From an uncultured Collinsella sp. (GTDB taxonomy: Bacteria; Actinomycetota; Coriobacteriia; Coriobacteriales; Coriobacteriaceae), in assembly GCA_902494625.1 (NCBI GenBank), contig CABUUB010000017.1:1-31815 (forward strand): a stretch of 31,815 bases of DNA. Direction: 5' to 3'. Numbering within the stretch: position 1 is the first letter of the stretch; each line of letters begins with the position of its first letter. The translations under genes and the position numbers were made by a program. The notes under the pieces were generated by a model. That model was not told the DNA's origin. It was given only the letters and a program-made list of their open reading frames with translations, and ran no database searches. This document shows, one piece after another, positions 17,336 through 25,631 of the stretch.

Positions 17336-18751
17336 CTAGAGCGTTTGGAGTAGAGCGACGAGGAAGCGGATGCCCTGGAGGTAGGCGCGGCGGGTGATGC
17401 GCTCGTTGGTGCCGTGGACGCCGCGGTCGCACTCGTCATCGTCGACCACAAAGGCCGAGAAGCGAATGCACTCGGAGCAAATGCGCTGGTAGTTGGCAGC
17501 GTCGGTCGCGCCGATCACGGTCGAGGGGACAATCGCCAACGGCTCGGATGATCCGTTTTCCTCCGTCCCCTTTGGATCACGGAAATAGCGGGCGGCGATG
17601 GAGCGAACCGCCTCGAGTCCCGGTCCGCCGATGCGCGGAGACGGCGAGGGTCCGGAGCTGCCAGGGCCGAGCTCGACCTCGACACGGTCGGCGAGCCCCG
17701 CCTCGGCAACGGCGACGCGGCAGCGGGCCACGACATCGGCCACGCTCGTGCCCTCGAGCATACGGAAATTGATATTGGCCCACATATCCTGCGGCATTAC
17801 GTTGGCGCCGGTGCTGCCACCCTCGATCTGCGTGGGCGCGCAGGTGGTCGTCACCAGCGGATAGAGCTTCTTGCTGGCGAGGCATTCGCGGACAATGACA
17901 TCCCCGTTGGCGGCAATTTCATCGGCCGTGTAGAGCCCCAACTCGACGAGTTGGGCGGCAAGCAAGTCGGTCACGCGCGTCGGCCACTCGATATCGCAGA
18001 TTGCGGTGATGGCACGGCTCAGCACCTCGAGCGATGTGCCGCCGTAGGGGTTGGACGAATGCCCGCCCTCACTCTTCGTCTTGAGCACAATATCGGCGTA
18101 GCCCTTCTCGGCAAGGTCGGCATGCATAAGCCAGCCCTCGCCCGCGCCGTACTCGGCAGCTGGAACGATGCGGTAGTCACCCTCGTCGATCAGGTACTCA
18201 AGCTCAATGCCGCGCTCCTCGAGCGCGCGGCCGATGGCGCCTGCGCCGTACTGCGTAGTCTCCTCGTCCTGGCCAAAGGCCAGGAGCAGCGTGCGCTCGT
18301 GCTGCCAACCGTGCGCCAGCGCATACTCAACCGCCTCGAGAATGCCTGCGACCTGGTCTTTCATATCGATGGCGCCGCGACCCCAAATGTAGGTGTCGTC
18401 TACATGCCCGCTAAAGGGGGCGTACGTCCAGTCGTCCTCGGTACCCGGCACCACGGGGACCACGTCCATGTGACCCATGAGCACAACGGGCTTGAGTGCG
18501 GGGTCGGAGCCGGCAAGCGTCACCAGCAGCGAATGGTCGATAAGCTCGACCTCGCCCGCCGCAAACACGCGCGGCCAGGCCTGCTGCATATAGGCGCGCA
18601 GGTCGTCGAAGGGCTGCCAGTCCACCGCCTCGGCATCCATGCTCGAAATGGTCGGAAACGACAGCACGCGGCCCAAGCGCTCGCATGCGCCGGCCTTGTC
18701 CAAATCGGCAAAATCATCCTCATGCGCAAAGAAGCGCCAAACCTCGGCCAT
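17336..18751 (-). CDS. M20-family metallopeptidase (PM20D1/CPS1-like)
   Basis: Predicted di-zinc exopeptidase or amidase of 471 residues. The metal-site motifs are in order: GHMDVVPV (His94, Asp96), GAIDMKDQ (bridging Asp129), QDEETTQYG (catalytic and ligand Glu163/164), DEGDY, and a C-terminal GVHGTNER with the last His. The WTYAPFSG and GRGA spacing fits the larger PM20D1/carboxypeptidase S branch. No signal peptide is seen, so it is probably cytoplasmic; the substrate is unknown. ATG 18751 has AAAGGATG upstream and replaces a longer, non-conserved start. It follows an amino-acid ABC transporter, consistent with peptide or acyl-amino-acid use. Confidence 0.88.
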   Translation of the reverse strand: MAEVWRFFAHEDDFADLDKAGACERLGRVLSFPTISSMDAEAVDWQPFDDLRAYMQQAWPRVFAAGEVELIDHSLLVTLAGSDPALKPVVLMGHMDVVPVVPGTEDDWTYAPFSGHVDDTYIWGRGAIDMKDQVAGILEAVEYALAHGWQHERTLLLAFGQDEETTQYGAGAIGRALEERGIELEYLIDEGDYRIVPAAEYGAGEGWLMHADLAEKGYADIVLKTKSEGGHSSNPYGGTSLEVLSRAITAICDIEWPTRVTDLLAAQLVELGLYTADEIAANGDVIVRECLASKKLYPLVTTTCAPTQIEGGSTGANVMPQDMWANINFRMLEGTSVADVVARCRVAVAEAGLADRVEVELGPGSSGPSPSPRIGGPGLEAVRSIAARYFRDPKGTEENGSSEPLAIVPSTVIGATDAANYQRICSECIRFSAFVVDDDECDRGVHGTNERITRRAYLQGIRFLVALLQTL

Positions 18752-18775
18752 GACATCCTTTCGATTGTGACGACA

Positions 18776-18800
18776 AGGGCCGCCCCACCGGAGCGGCCCT
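18776..18800 (-). terminator. Terminator-like hairpin after the ABC transporter operon
   Basis: AGGGCCGC/GCGGCCCT with a 9-nt loop, 23 bp after the ATPase gene stop and just before the M20 ribosome site. The following minus-strand bases are TTGTCGTC, a poor T-run, so termination may be partial. Confidence 0.5.
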
Positions 18801-18823
18801 GCCACATAAGCGCTTGCGATCGG

Positions 18824-19609
18824 TTATTTGTCCTCGAGATAACGCGAGAGGAACTCGCGGGTACGCTGGTGCTTGGGGTTGCCGAAGAGCTCGGCCGGCG
18901 CGGCATCCTCGAGCACCACGCCCTTGTCCATGAAGACCACGCGGTCGGACACCGTGCGGGCAAAGGCCATCTCGTGCGTGACGACGACCATGGTCATGCC
19001 GTCGGCGGCGAGCTTGCGCATGACCTCGAGCACCTCGCCCACGATCTCGGGGTCGAGTGCGGAGGTCGGCTCGTCGAACAGCATGATCTGCGGGTTCATG
19101 CATAGAGCACGAGCGATGGCCACGCGCTGCTTTTGACCACCGGACAGGCGACCCACGGCGGCGTGCGCGAATTTTTCGAGCCCCACACTCGTCAGATGCT
19201 CCAGCGCGACCTTCTCGGCCTCGGCCTTGCCCATCTTTTTGAGCGTGACGGGCGCGAGCGTGCAGTTGTCGAGCACATCCATGTTGTTGAACAGGTTAAA
19301 GCCCTGGAACACCATGCCGATGTCCTCGCGCAGCTTGTTAATGTTGCAACGCTCGGCCGTGAGGTCCTGGCCGTGGAACCAGATGTGGCCCGCGTCCGGG
19401 GTCTCGAGCAGGTTGAGGCAGCGCAGGAAGGTCGACTTGCCCGAACCCGAGGCGCCGATGATGGTGACGACCTCGCCGGGATTGACGGACAGGTCGATGC
19501 CCTTGAGTACCTCGAGCGAGCCGAAGCTCTTGCGCAGGCCCTCGACGCGGATGAGCGGCTCATTGGTCTGTGCGGCGGCCGCAACGCCGGTAATGGCGGT
19601 ATCTGCCAT
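18824..19609 (-). CDS. Polar amino-acid ABC transporter ATP-binding protein
   Basis: Cytoplasmic ATPase of the GlnQ/HisP class, 261 residues. Walker A GASGSGKST is at 52-60, Q-loop FQGFNLF, signature LSGGQKQR at 155-162, Walker B MLFDEP, and H-loop VTHEM. ATG 19609 follows GAGGAG. The frame could be extended upstream into the permease gene, but such an N-terminus is not family-like. The stop of the permease gene lies 22 bp upstream, so the three transporter genes form one operon (lipoprotein, permease, ATPase). Confidence 0.95.
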   Translation of the reverse strand: MADTAITGVAAAAQTNEPLIRVEGLRKSFGSLEVLKGIDLSVNPGEVVTIIGASGSGKSTFLRCLNLLETPDAGHIWFHGQDLTAERCNINKLREDIGMVFQGFNLFNNMDVLDNCTLAPVTLKKMGKAEAEKVALEHLTSVGLEKFAHAAVGRLSGGQKQRVAIARALCMNPQIMLFDEPTSALDPEIVGEVLEVMRKLAADGMTMVVVTHEMAFARTVSDRVVFMDKGVVLEDAAPAELFGNPKHQRTREFLSRYLEDK

Positions 19610-19631
19610 GATGATTCTCCTCGTCTTGAGC

Positions 19632-20780
19632 CTAGTTGGAGCTGGGCAGCGTGACCGGAGCCTCGGCGCCGAGCTTTTTGCCAAAGGCCTCGAGCAGGCG
19701 GCTCGCCACGAGCGTCAGGATCAGGTAGACCACGAGCGCCACGCAGTAGACTTCCATCTGTCGATAGTACACGCCGGCGACGGTGGTGGTGGCGTACATG
19801 AGGTCGAACACGCCGATAACCGAGAGCACCGACGAGTCCTTGATGTTGATGATGAGCTCGTTGGTGAGTGCCGGAATCGCGTTTTTAATGCCCTGGGGGA
19901 ACACGACCTTGCGCATAGCCTGCCACTGCGACAGGCCCAGCGAGCGTGCCGCCTCGGCCTGGCCGGGATCGATGGACTCGATGCCGCCGCGCAGGACCTC
20001 CATCATGTAGGCGGTGGAGTTGAGCGAGATGGTGACGAGGCCAGCGGTAAAGGTGCTCCAGATCTGGTTGGCCTGGGCGGTCTCGAAGCCCATGCCGCGC
20101 AAAACGGTGAAGCCCGCGTAATAGATGAGCAAACCCTGGACCATCATGGGCGTGCCGCGCACGATGGTGGAGTAGACGGTCGCAAAGCCACGGCCGATAC
20201 TCTTAAAGAAGCGCACCAGGTCGTTGTCCACGCGATCGAAGGTCTGAATGCGCAGGAACACAAAAAGCAGCGCCAGGAAAAAGGCAATGACGGTGCCGAA
20301 GGTGGCAAGCGCGATGGTGATCTCGATACCGCGAATGAAGAAGTCGCCGCTCTTGTAGGTCATGTAGACCAGGCTCGACAAAAAGTCGCTGGGGTTGGAA
20401 TCCGAGACAATGCTCACCTGCACCAGGTCGATAAACGACATGACGCAGCGGTCGATAAAGAAAACTGCCGCGATGGCGACCACGACGTAGCTGCCTAAGC
20501 GTGCTCCACGACGGAAACGCTCGGAGGCGAACGGCGACTTTTCGCGATAGTCGCTCCAATGCATGAGCTTGGTGACCAGCGCCGCCGCCGACACGACAAG
20601 CCACGCCCACAGGATCGCCCAAAGGCAATCTTGGAACACGCCCGTGGGAGCCAGGAAGCTCAGCGGCGTGGGGTTGCGCTGGCTAAACGCCAGGCCGAGC
20701 GCCGCGATAACGCTCGTGCCCAGATATACATAACGGTGGTCGGCCTTGATAAAGGAGGCCAGGCGATTGATGGTTTTCAT
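19632..20780 (-). CDS. Polar amino-acid ABC transporter permease, extended N-terminus
   Basis: A 382-residue permease of the HisM/GlnP type. The conserved transport domain occupies roughly residues 150-370, with the ATPase-contact EAA loop AEAARSLGLSQWQAMRKVVFPQ. It is preceded by about 150 residues with three further hydrophobic segments (near 20-35, 45-70 and 95-115), which most single-domain family members lack. The start ATG 20780 has GGGAGG upstream and follows the lipoprotein gene stop by 9 bp. Confidence 0.93.
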   Translation of the reverse strand: MKTINRLASFIKADHRYVYLGTSVIAALGLAFSQRNPTPLSFLAPTGVFQDCLWAILWAWLVVSAAALVTKLMHWSDYREKSPFASERFRRGARLGSYVVVAIAAVFFIDRCVMSFIDLVQVSIVSDSNPSDFLSSLVYMTYKSGDFFIRGIEITIALATFGTVIAFFLALLFVFLRIQTFDRVDNDLVRFFKSIGRGFATVYSTIVRGTPMMVQGLLIYYAGFTVLRGMGFETAQANQIWSTFTAGLVTISLNSTAYMMEVLRGGIESIDPGQAEAARSLGLSQWQAMRKVVFPQGIKNAIPALTNELIINIKDSSVLSVIGVFDLMYATTTVAGVYYRQMEVYCVALVVYLILTLVASRLLEAFGKKLGAEAPVTLPSSN

Positions 20781-20789
20781 ACTGCCTCC

Positions 20790-21716
20790 CTATGCCGGCT
20801 GACGGTCGAGGCACGCGTCCCACATTTGGTCGCGCTCCTCTTGGCTAATGCCCTTGAGCGTCTTGTCGATGAGCTTAAGCAGCTTGTCCGAGCCCTTGCG
20901 GCAGCCGACGTTTGCCGTGACCTCCTGCTTAAAGCCCTCGCCCTCGGCAAATTGAATCGGCACGATACCCGGGTTTTGGGCCATATAGCCCTTCTCGTTC
21001 TCAGTGTTGTATGTCACGGCGTCGCAGGTGCCCTGCAGCAGGTTCGAAAACACCGTGGGGACCGAATCGACCGGGTTCTTGTGGACAACGCCCGGGATCT
21101 CGTCGATGACGGTGTCGAGCATGGTGTCCTTTTGGCCGAGCACCGTGGCACCGCTGAAGTCGCTGAGCTTGGTGGCGTTTTGGTAGGGCGAGCCCTCTTT
21201 TACGAACAGGCCAAAGTAGCCGATGAAGTACGGGTCGGAAAAGCCGACGGACTCCTCGCGCTCGGGTGTGGCGCTCATGCCGGCGATGATAAGGTCGATC
21301 TGGCCGTTGTTGAGCGAATCGATGAGACCCGAGAAGCTCTGTTTGACGGCAACGGGCTCGCCGCCGAGGGCCTTGCAGACGATCTTGGCGATCTGCACGT
21401 CGTAGCCGTCGGCATAGGCGCCCTGCACGTTGTCGATGGGGATGGTGTACTCGCTGGCCTCGGAGACCTGCCAGTTGTACGGAGCGTAGGCCGCCTCCAT
21501 GCCAATGCGGATCTTGTCCTTGCCGATAACGGAATCGGACAGGTCGTCGCGACCGCCGCCCGTCGTGGGCTGAACTACTTCCAGCGTGGAGGGACGCTGG
21601 CAACCGGCAAGTGCGCCGGCGACGACAGAAGCGCTCGCAGCAAGCGCACTGCCTAAGAAGATACGACGGCTGCACACCGGCTGTGGATGCGCGTCGCGTT
21701 GATGGGGAGAATGCAT
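20790..21716 (-). CDS. Amino-acid-binding lipoprotein of the ABC transporter
   Basis: Extracytoplasmic solute receptor (SBP family 3), 308 residues from ATG 21716. The N-terminus has a twin-arginine-like SRRIFLG (Arg17, Arg18), a hydrophobic stretch and a lipobox LAGC with Cys39, so the mature protein is predicted to be a lipoprotein. The ligand domain shows the family features GYDVQIAKIVCKALG, DLIIAGMSATPEREESVGFSDPY and DAVTYNTENE. The ligand cannot be named from sequence. GGGAAGG precedes the start; the ORF extends upstream without a better site. Confidence 0.92.
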   Translation of the reverse strand: MHSPHQRDAHPQPVCSRRIFLGSALAASASVVAGALAGCQRPSTLEVVQPTTGGGRDDLSDSVIGKDKIRIGMEAAYAPYNWQVSEASEYTIPIDNVQGAYADGYDVQIAKIVCKALGGEPVAVKQSFSGLIDSLNNGQIDLIIAGMSATPEREESVGFSDPYFIGYFGLFVKEGSPYQNATKLSDFSGATVLGQKDTMLDTVIDEIPGVVHKNPVDSVPTVFSNLLQGTCDAVTYNTENEKGYMAQNPGIVPIQFAEGEGFKQEVTANVGCRKGSDKLLKLIDKTLKGISQEERDQMWDACLDRQPA

Positions 21717-21816
21717 AATCTGCCTTCCCTGTTGAATCGTATGCTGACGACTTAACAGGATATACGCCAGCGACCAGCAGCGCAGCACAAGCTCGAAAAA
21801 TTAATAGACACACGGT

Positions 21817-21994
21817 AGTCATTGGGAACGTCGATGTTTTGGCAATGCCAGCGAGCGCCGCCCAGAGCAAACAAGTTGGCATGAAAAAGGCAAGGCATAG
21901 ACCTTCTGGTCATGCCATGCCTTTTGAATGACAAATTGTCGCTCTGGGCGGCGCGCAGCGTCGACCGGCCCGCCGTTCGTCAGAACGGCGGAAC
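21817..21994 (-). repeat. Structured intergenic element, copy 3 (covarying stems)
   Basis: Directly after the epimerase stop on the minus strand: 9-bp hairpin (21970-21991, loop TGAC), the identical block CGACGCTGCGCG, then a 100-nt stem-loop (21855-21954). Its 14-bp outer stem (GCGCCGCCCAGAGC with perfect complement) is unrelated in sequence to copies 1 and 2. The cap GACC-AGAA-GGTC, the one-base bulge after GGTC, the internal loop GACAATTTGTCATTC and the block CTTGTTT are kept. A partial end motif (AGTCATTGGGAACGT, 21817-21831) is inverted relative to the other copies. Confidence 0.75.
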
Positions 21995-21996
21995 CT

Positions 21997-22890
21997 CTAG
22001 AGCAAGGTGACGCTAAAGCTACGTTTGTCGGTAGCGCCGGGAGCCAAGGTGATGGTGTTGACCTTGTGCTCAAAGACGTCGTCCTCGGTGTCCATGGTGG
22101 TATGACCGGTCCAGGGCTCGAGCGCCACAAACGGGGCATCGTTGGCGGCAGACCACACGCCAATGTACTTAAAGCCCTCAAAGTCGATCTTGACGCCGTG
22201 GCCCGACTTGCGGCCGCGCAGCGTGAGCGTGGAGCCCGGGGTATCGGTGAACATGATGGCGTCGTTATCGAAGCTGCGGTGCGTGATGGGCAGCACGTCC
22301 GAGTTATCAGGAGCCTTGTAACTACCCTCGAACGTCATAAGACCGTCGGGCGTGATGATGGGAGCCTCGTTCGTCCAAGTCTCGGTAAACGCCAGCTCGT
22401 AATCCTCGAATGCCTCGTCCTCGGCACCGGGAGCCGGTACGTTAAACGCGGGGTGGCCGCCCACCGAGAACGGCAGGTCCACGTCGCCGGTATTGGTGAC
22501 GGCAAAGGTCTGCGTGAGGGTGGAATCGCCGGTCAAGGCATAGGTCATGTTGAGCTTAAAGTGGAACGGGAACGCCTTGAGCGACTCGGGCGTATCGGTG
22601 ATCTCATACGTTACCGAGGAGCCGTCCTCCGAAACCTCGACCAGCTTGTGCTCGACAATGCGCGCGAGTCCGTGGCGCGGCATCTCGCAGGTGCCGGCCG
22701 CAGACGTTGCCGTGTTGTTGCGCAGCGAGCCCACAATGGGGAACAGGATGGGCGCGTGCTTGCCCCAAAAGGCGGGGTCGCCCTGCCACAGATACTCGTT
22801 GCCGTTGAGGGCAAGGCTCGTGAGCTGGGCGCCCATGGAATCGATGGCCGCGGTGAGGCCGCCGCGCTTGATAGTAGTGACGGTAGACAT
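21997..22890 (-). CDS. Aldose 1-epimerase family protein (LacX-like)
   Basis: A 297-residue beta-sandwich sugar mutarotase-like protein. Family-typical residues are seen: PRHGLAR (first His-Arg region), GGHPAFN (His), and ALEPWTGH, where the Glu is the presumed base. The form is closest to LacX/YeaD-type epimerases and not to GalM proper, so the sugar is uncertain. ATG 22890 has GGAGGAAG upstream; an upstream in-frame ATG lacks a ribosome site. No sugar catabolic genes adjoin it. Confidence 0.88.
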   Translation of the reverse strand: MSTVTTIKRGGLTAAIDSMGAQLTSLALNGNEYLWQGDPAFWGKHAPILFPIVGSLRNNTATSAAGTCEMPRHGLARIVEHKLVEVSEDGSSVTYEITDTPESLKAFPFHFKLNMTYALTGDSTLTQTFAVTNTGDVDLPFSVGGHPAFNVPAPGAEDEAFEDYELAFTETWTNEAPIITPDGLMTFEGSYKAPDNSDVLPITHRSFDNDAIMFTDTPGSTLTLRGRKSGHGVKIDFEGFKYIGVWSAANDAPFVALEPWTGHTTMDTEDDVFEHKVNTITLAPGATDKRSFSVTLL

Positions 22891-22910
22891 GCTACTTCCT
22901 CCAAAGGTAA

Positions 22911-22933
22911 ACAATAGTGTCGAGGGCTATTGT
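22911..22933. promoter_or_regulatory. Inverted repeat upstream of the epimerase gene
   Basis: ACAATAG and CTATTGT arms (7 bp each) separated by 9 nt, 20 bp before the start codon. It could be an operator, or a 5' untranslated hairpin just ahead of the ribosome site. No partner regulator is evident. Confidence 0.35.
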
Positions 22934-23003
22934 CCCACTCTTGACGACGGGACGGGACGGCAGGCGATTATTGAGTAGCCATAGCGGAATGAGCGGCGAG
23001 CGC

Positions 23004-23873
23004 CTACTGGGTATCCACGTAAAGGTCAAACCCGCCCTGCGGTGTGGTGTCGACCGTGTCGGGCGCCTGTGAGTTAAAGCTCACGGGGACCATGCGCTTT
23101 GAGGCGCGGAAGCGCGTGCCGTCGGTGGCGACGGGCGGTTCATCGACCGTGAGCTCGTAGTCGCCAGGCTTGAGCTCGATGCCGTCACCAGCGGAATTGA
23201 CGTATTGATACTCGTCAATCGTCTGCCCTTTGAGCGTGCGACCCACGATGTGGATGAGCATCTGGCTGTCACCGCGCGCGGTATCCCACGTCGCGCCGTC
23301 CTTAACCTCGACAGACACATGTACCGAGCGCGTACGACCGAGCGATTGCTCGACAGACATCTCGACCTTGGCGGCGTCTTTTCGCTGTTGTTCGACATGG
23401 CTCCAGACGTTTCCAATTACCGAGCATGCGATAACGCCGGCCATAAAGGCGATAAGGATGGGGCCGAGCGGCGAGCGACGTCCTGCATCTTCCTCGCGAG
23501 ACAGATTGGGGCGACGTGTGGGCGCGGGCGCCTGAGCGCCCTGCGAGGGCACGTCGAGAATACTGAAGGATGCCGTGCTGTCGGGGTCGATAGTGTGACG
23601 CGGCTGCGGGGTCTTTGCCGGCGAGATCGACATGTCGGCTGGCTCGCCGAGCGTGGCCGTAGCGTCGGCCTTGGCCTCGTCTGCCTCGGCCTGAGCCCAG
23701 GCTTGTTCAAAGGTCAGGGGCTCGACGGGGTCGAGGGCGGCGTCCGAGTCGGCGGCGACGTTGTTGCCGGTCTCGTCCTCGTCGCTCGACACGTCACGCG
23801 GCGTGGGTTCGTCCCACTCCTCGTCCGGAGCCTCACCCTCGCTATACCACCATTCAAAGTTATCGATATCCAT
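23004..23873 (-). CDS. Membrane-anchored protein of unknown function
   Basis: I do not recognise this 289-residue protein. The first 135 residues are acidic and low in complexity (Asp, Glu, Ala, Pro-rich), with WW and W-rich start DNFEWWYSEGEAPDEEW. One membrane helix follows (about 136-157), preceded by RRSP, so the N-terminus should be cytoplasmic. The outer 130 residues look like a beta-rich domain (VHVSVEVKDG, GDYELTVDEPPV, RFRASKRMVPVSF). ATG 23873 with AAGGGG upstream. It stands alone between repeat hairpins and the epimerase gene. A role in envelope or peptide signalling is possible but not supported by motifs. Confidence 0.75.
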   Translation of the reverse strand: MDIDNFEWWYSEGEAPDEEWDEPTPRDVSSDEDETGNNVAADSDAALDPVEPLTFEQAWAQAEADEAKADATATLGEPADMSISPAKTPQPRHTIDPDSTASFSILDVPSQGAQAPAPTRRPNLSREEDAGRRSPLGPILIAFMAGVIACSVIGNVWSHVEQQRKDAAKVEMSVEQSLGRTRSVHVSVEVKDGATWDTARGDSQMLIHIVGRTLKGQTIDEYQYVNSAGDGIELKPGDYELTVDEPPVATDGTRFRASKRMVPVSFNSQAPDTVDTTPQGGFDLYVDTQ

Positions 23874-23958
23874 ACGGGGCGCCCCTTAGGCCTCGCGAAT
23901 AAACACTTGCTAGCCTTATACCCCCAGACGACACCGAAGCTCACCCGCGCCGAACACG

Positions 23959-24024
23959 AAAACCGTCACAACATTCGACGCTTTTCCTCGTTTTCGAGAT
24001 TTTCATCGAATGTTGTGACGGTTT
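23959..24024. repeat. Long nested inverted repeat, copy A
   Basis: Arms AAACCGTCACAACATTCGA (23960-23978) and the perfect complement (24006-24024) enclose 27 nt with an inner CTCG-TTTT-CGAG hairpin. The copy at 28871-28936 differs by one interior base. It lies 46 bp after the merR stop, beyond a short palindrome. Confidence 0.85.
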
Positions 24025-24046
24025 GGGCGGCAGCCACGCCGCGAAC

Positions 24047-24073
24047 GTGACAAAGGGACTGTCCCTTTGTCAC
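24047..24073. repeat. Short perfect palindrome overlapping the merR stop
   Basis: GTGACAAAGGGAC, a central T, and GTCCCTTTGTCAC: 13-bp perfect arms. The merR stop codon (24070-24072) lies inside the right arm. Degenerate copies occur at 28941-28966 and 29984-30010. Confidence 0.85.
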
Positions 24074-24939
24074 ATCTGGAGGGCGACGGGGATTTGGATG
24101 CAGCAGAAGTCCTCTTGGTGGGATTCATCGTAGCTCGTGGTATCCAGGTAGCAAAAGTCGAACGCATTGCCGATGGGCTGGAGCGCGTGCTCGTCCATGC
24201 AGGCCACGATGGCGCGAATGCCCTCGGGCTCATACGGCATACCCCAGCGGCTCATGCACAGGTACGTGCCCTCGGGCAGCACCTCGATGCCAATCTCCGC
24301 CAGCTCGGCAGGATCGCTCGGCAGTATTTCCTCGGCACCACGCGGCAGCACGGCAAAGGAGCCGGCACCGGCGATGGGGTCGTCGGAATGCAGCGCCTCG
24401 CGACGCAGCATGGCGCCCCAGCCGCGCATGGGGCGTATGCCCGTCAGTGCACGCATGCGCAGAATCGCTCGCATGAGCGTGGGGTGCAGCATCGAGCGGC
24501 CGCGCTCGATATCGGCCGGGAACTCCTCAAAGACCACGAAGCGGCGCTCGAACTGCTTGAGTTCCGGTTTGCCCTCGCGCTCGCGCCAATAGACCGCCTC
24601 GTCGTAAAAACTCAGCCGCTCCTGCACGCTCGCACGCTCGGCTTTGAGCCCGGCGATCTGTTCGTCGAGCGCCTGCACCCGCGAGCGCAGGTGATCGGTC
24701 ATCTCTCCAATGTCGAACGTCGAGGTCAGGCGATCGATTTCGTCGAGCTCCAGTCCCAGGTCGCGCAACATGCAGATCAGACGCATGAGCGGGATCTGCG
24801 TGGGCGAATAGAAACGGTAGCCCTTTTCGTTAACCACGGCGGGTTTAAACAGACCGATCTTGTCGTAATAGATGAGCGTTTGGCGCGAAACGTTAAACAA
24901 ACTCGCCATCTCGCTGATCGCATACATACCCGTCTGCAT
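24070..24939 (-). CDS. MerR-family regulator with GyrI/BmrR-like effector domain
   Basis: A 289-residue regulator. The N-terminal winged helix-turn-helix (residues 4-75) has ISEMASLFNVSRQTLIYYD and IGLFKP, typical of MerR. A coiled-coil linker (about 85-120) follows, then a C-terminal effector domain of the BltR/BmrR type with paired GyrI-like repeats (Gly-Trp-Gly near 170, DEHALQPIGNAFDFCYLD near the end). These domains bind bulky, often aromatic or cationic compounds. ATG 24939 with GGGAGG. It is the last gene of the ubiX-ubiD block, after a terminator-like hairpin, and is the obvious candidate regulator of it. Confidence 0.9.
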   Translation of the reverse strand: MQTGMYAISEMASLFNVSRQTLIYYDKIGLFKPAVVNEKGYRFYSPTQIPLMRLICMLRDLGLELDEIDRLTSTFDIGEMTDHLRSRVQALDEQIAGLKAERASVQERLSFYDEAVYWREREGKPELKQFERRFVVFEEFPADIERGRSMLHPTLMRAILRMRALTGIRPMRGWGAMLRREALHSDDPIAGAGSFAVLPRGAEEILPSDPAELAEIGIEVLPEGTYLCMSRWGMPYEPEGIRAIVACMDEHALQPIGNAFDFCYLDTTSYDESHQEDFCCIQIPVALQM

Positions 24940-24960
24940 AGGTCCTCCCGACACACCAAA

Positions 24961-24986
24961 GCCCGCCGCCCACAGGGGCAGCGGGC
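24961..24986 (-). terminator. Hairpin between ubiX and merR
   Basis: Perfect 11-bp stem GCCCGCTGCCC/GGGCGGCGGGC (one G-U) with a 4-nt loop, followed by TTTGG on the minus strand. It lies 34 bp after the ubiX stop and 22 bp before merR's start, so it may reduce readthrough into the regulator. Confidence 0.65.
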
Positions 24987-25019
24987 TCAAACACTACTCG
25001 TATCCTACCCTAAAGATGC

Positions 25020-25598
25020 CTATGACCAGCGCTTATAGTTTTCGCACGACACGCCGACGGCCTCGAGCGCCTTGGCGGCGATGTGATGCACCGCGTCGTC
25101 GAGCGTGGCAGGGCCGTTGTAAAACGTGAGCATGGCCGGCATAAGCATGACGCCCGGCACGCGCGCCAGGCGCGCCATGTTATCGACATGGATTGCACTG
25201 AAGGGCGTCTCGCGCACCATAAGCACCAGGCGGCGCTGCTCTTTCATCTGTACATCGGCCGCGCGCAGCAACAAGTTTTCGCTGTAGCCGCTCGCAATGC
25301 CGGCGAGCGTCTTCATGGAGCAGGGCGCCACAATCATGCCGTCGACCGGATAGGTGCCGCTTGCGATGGCAGCGCCGATGTTCTTGTTGTCGTAGACCAC
25401 ATCGGCATAGCACGCAAACTCGTCGAGCGTCATGCCGAGCTCCTGCTCGATGGTGATCTCTCCCCCGCGCGTGACGACAAGCGCCGACTCGGCGCCGGCC
25501 TGGCGCAGGCATTTAAGGCACTCAAGGCCCAGCGCCGCGCCGCTGGCGCCAGACACGCCAACGACAATGCGACGGGGACGGACAGAAGACTCAGGCAT
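25020..25598 (-). CDS. ubiX: UbiX-family flavin prenyltransferase (LpdB/Pad1-like)
   Basis: Attaches a dimethylallyl group to reduced FMN to make prenyl-FMN, the cofactor of UbiD decarboxylases. The predicted 192 residues have the FMN-binding GVSGASGA (14-21), the SGTYPVDGMIVAPCSMKT block, and MVRETPFSAIHVDNM with the Glu and Arg of the phosphate site. ATG 25598 is preceded by AAGGAG. It follows ubiD by 33 bp in the same orientation. The family uses dimethylallyl monophosphate in bacteria, which matters for the isomerase-like fusion gene upstream. Confidence 0.95.
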   Translation of the reverse strand: MPESSVRPRRIVVGVSGASGAALGLECLKCLRQAGAESALVVTRGGEITIEQELGMTLDEFACYADVVYDNKNIGAAIASGTYPVDGMIVAPCSMKTLAGIASGYSENLLLRAADVQMKEQRRLVLMVRETPFSAIHVDNMARLARVPGVMLMPAMLTFYNGPATLDDAVHHIAAKALEAVGVSCENYKRWS

Positions 25599-25631
25599 GA
25601 CAACTCCTTAGTTGCTTGGTAGGGCTACGTA

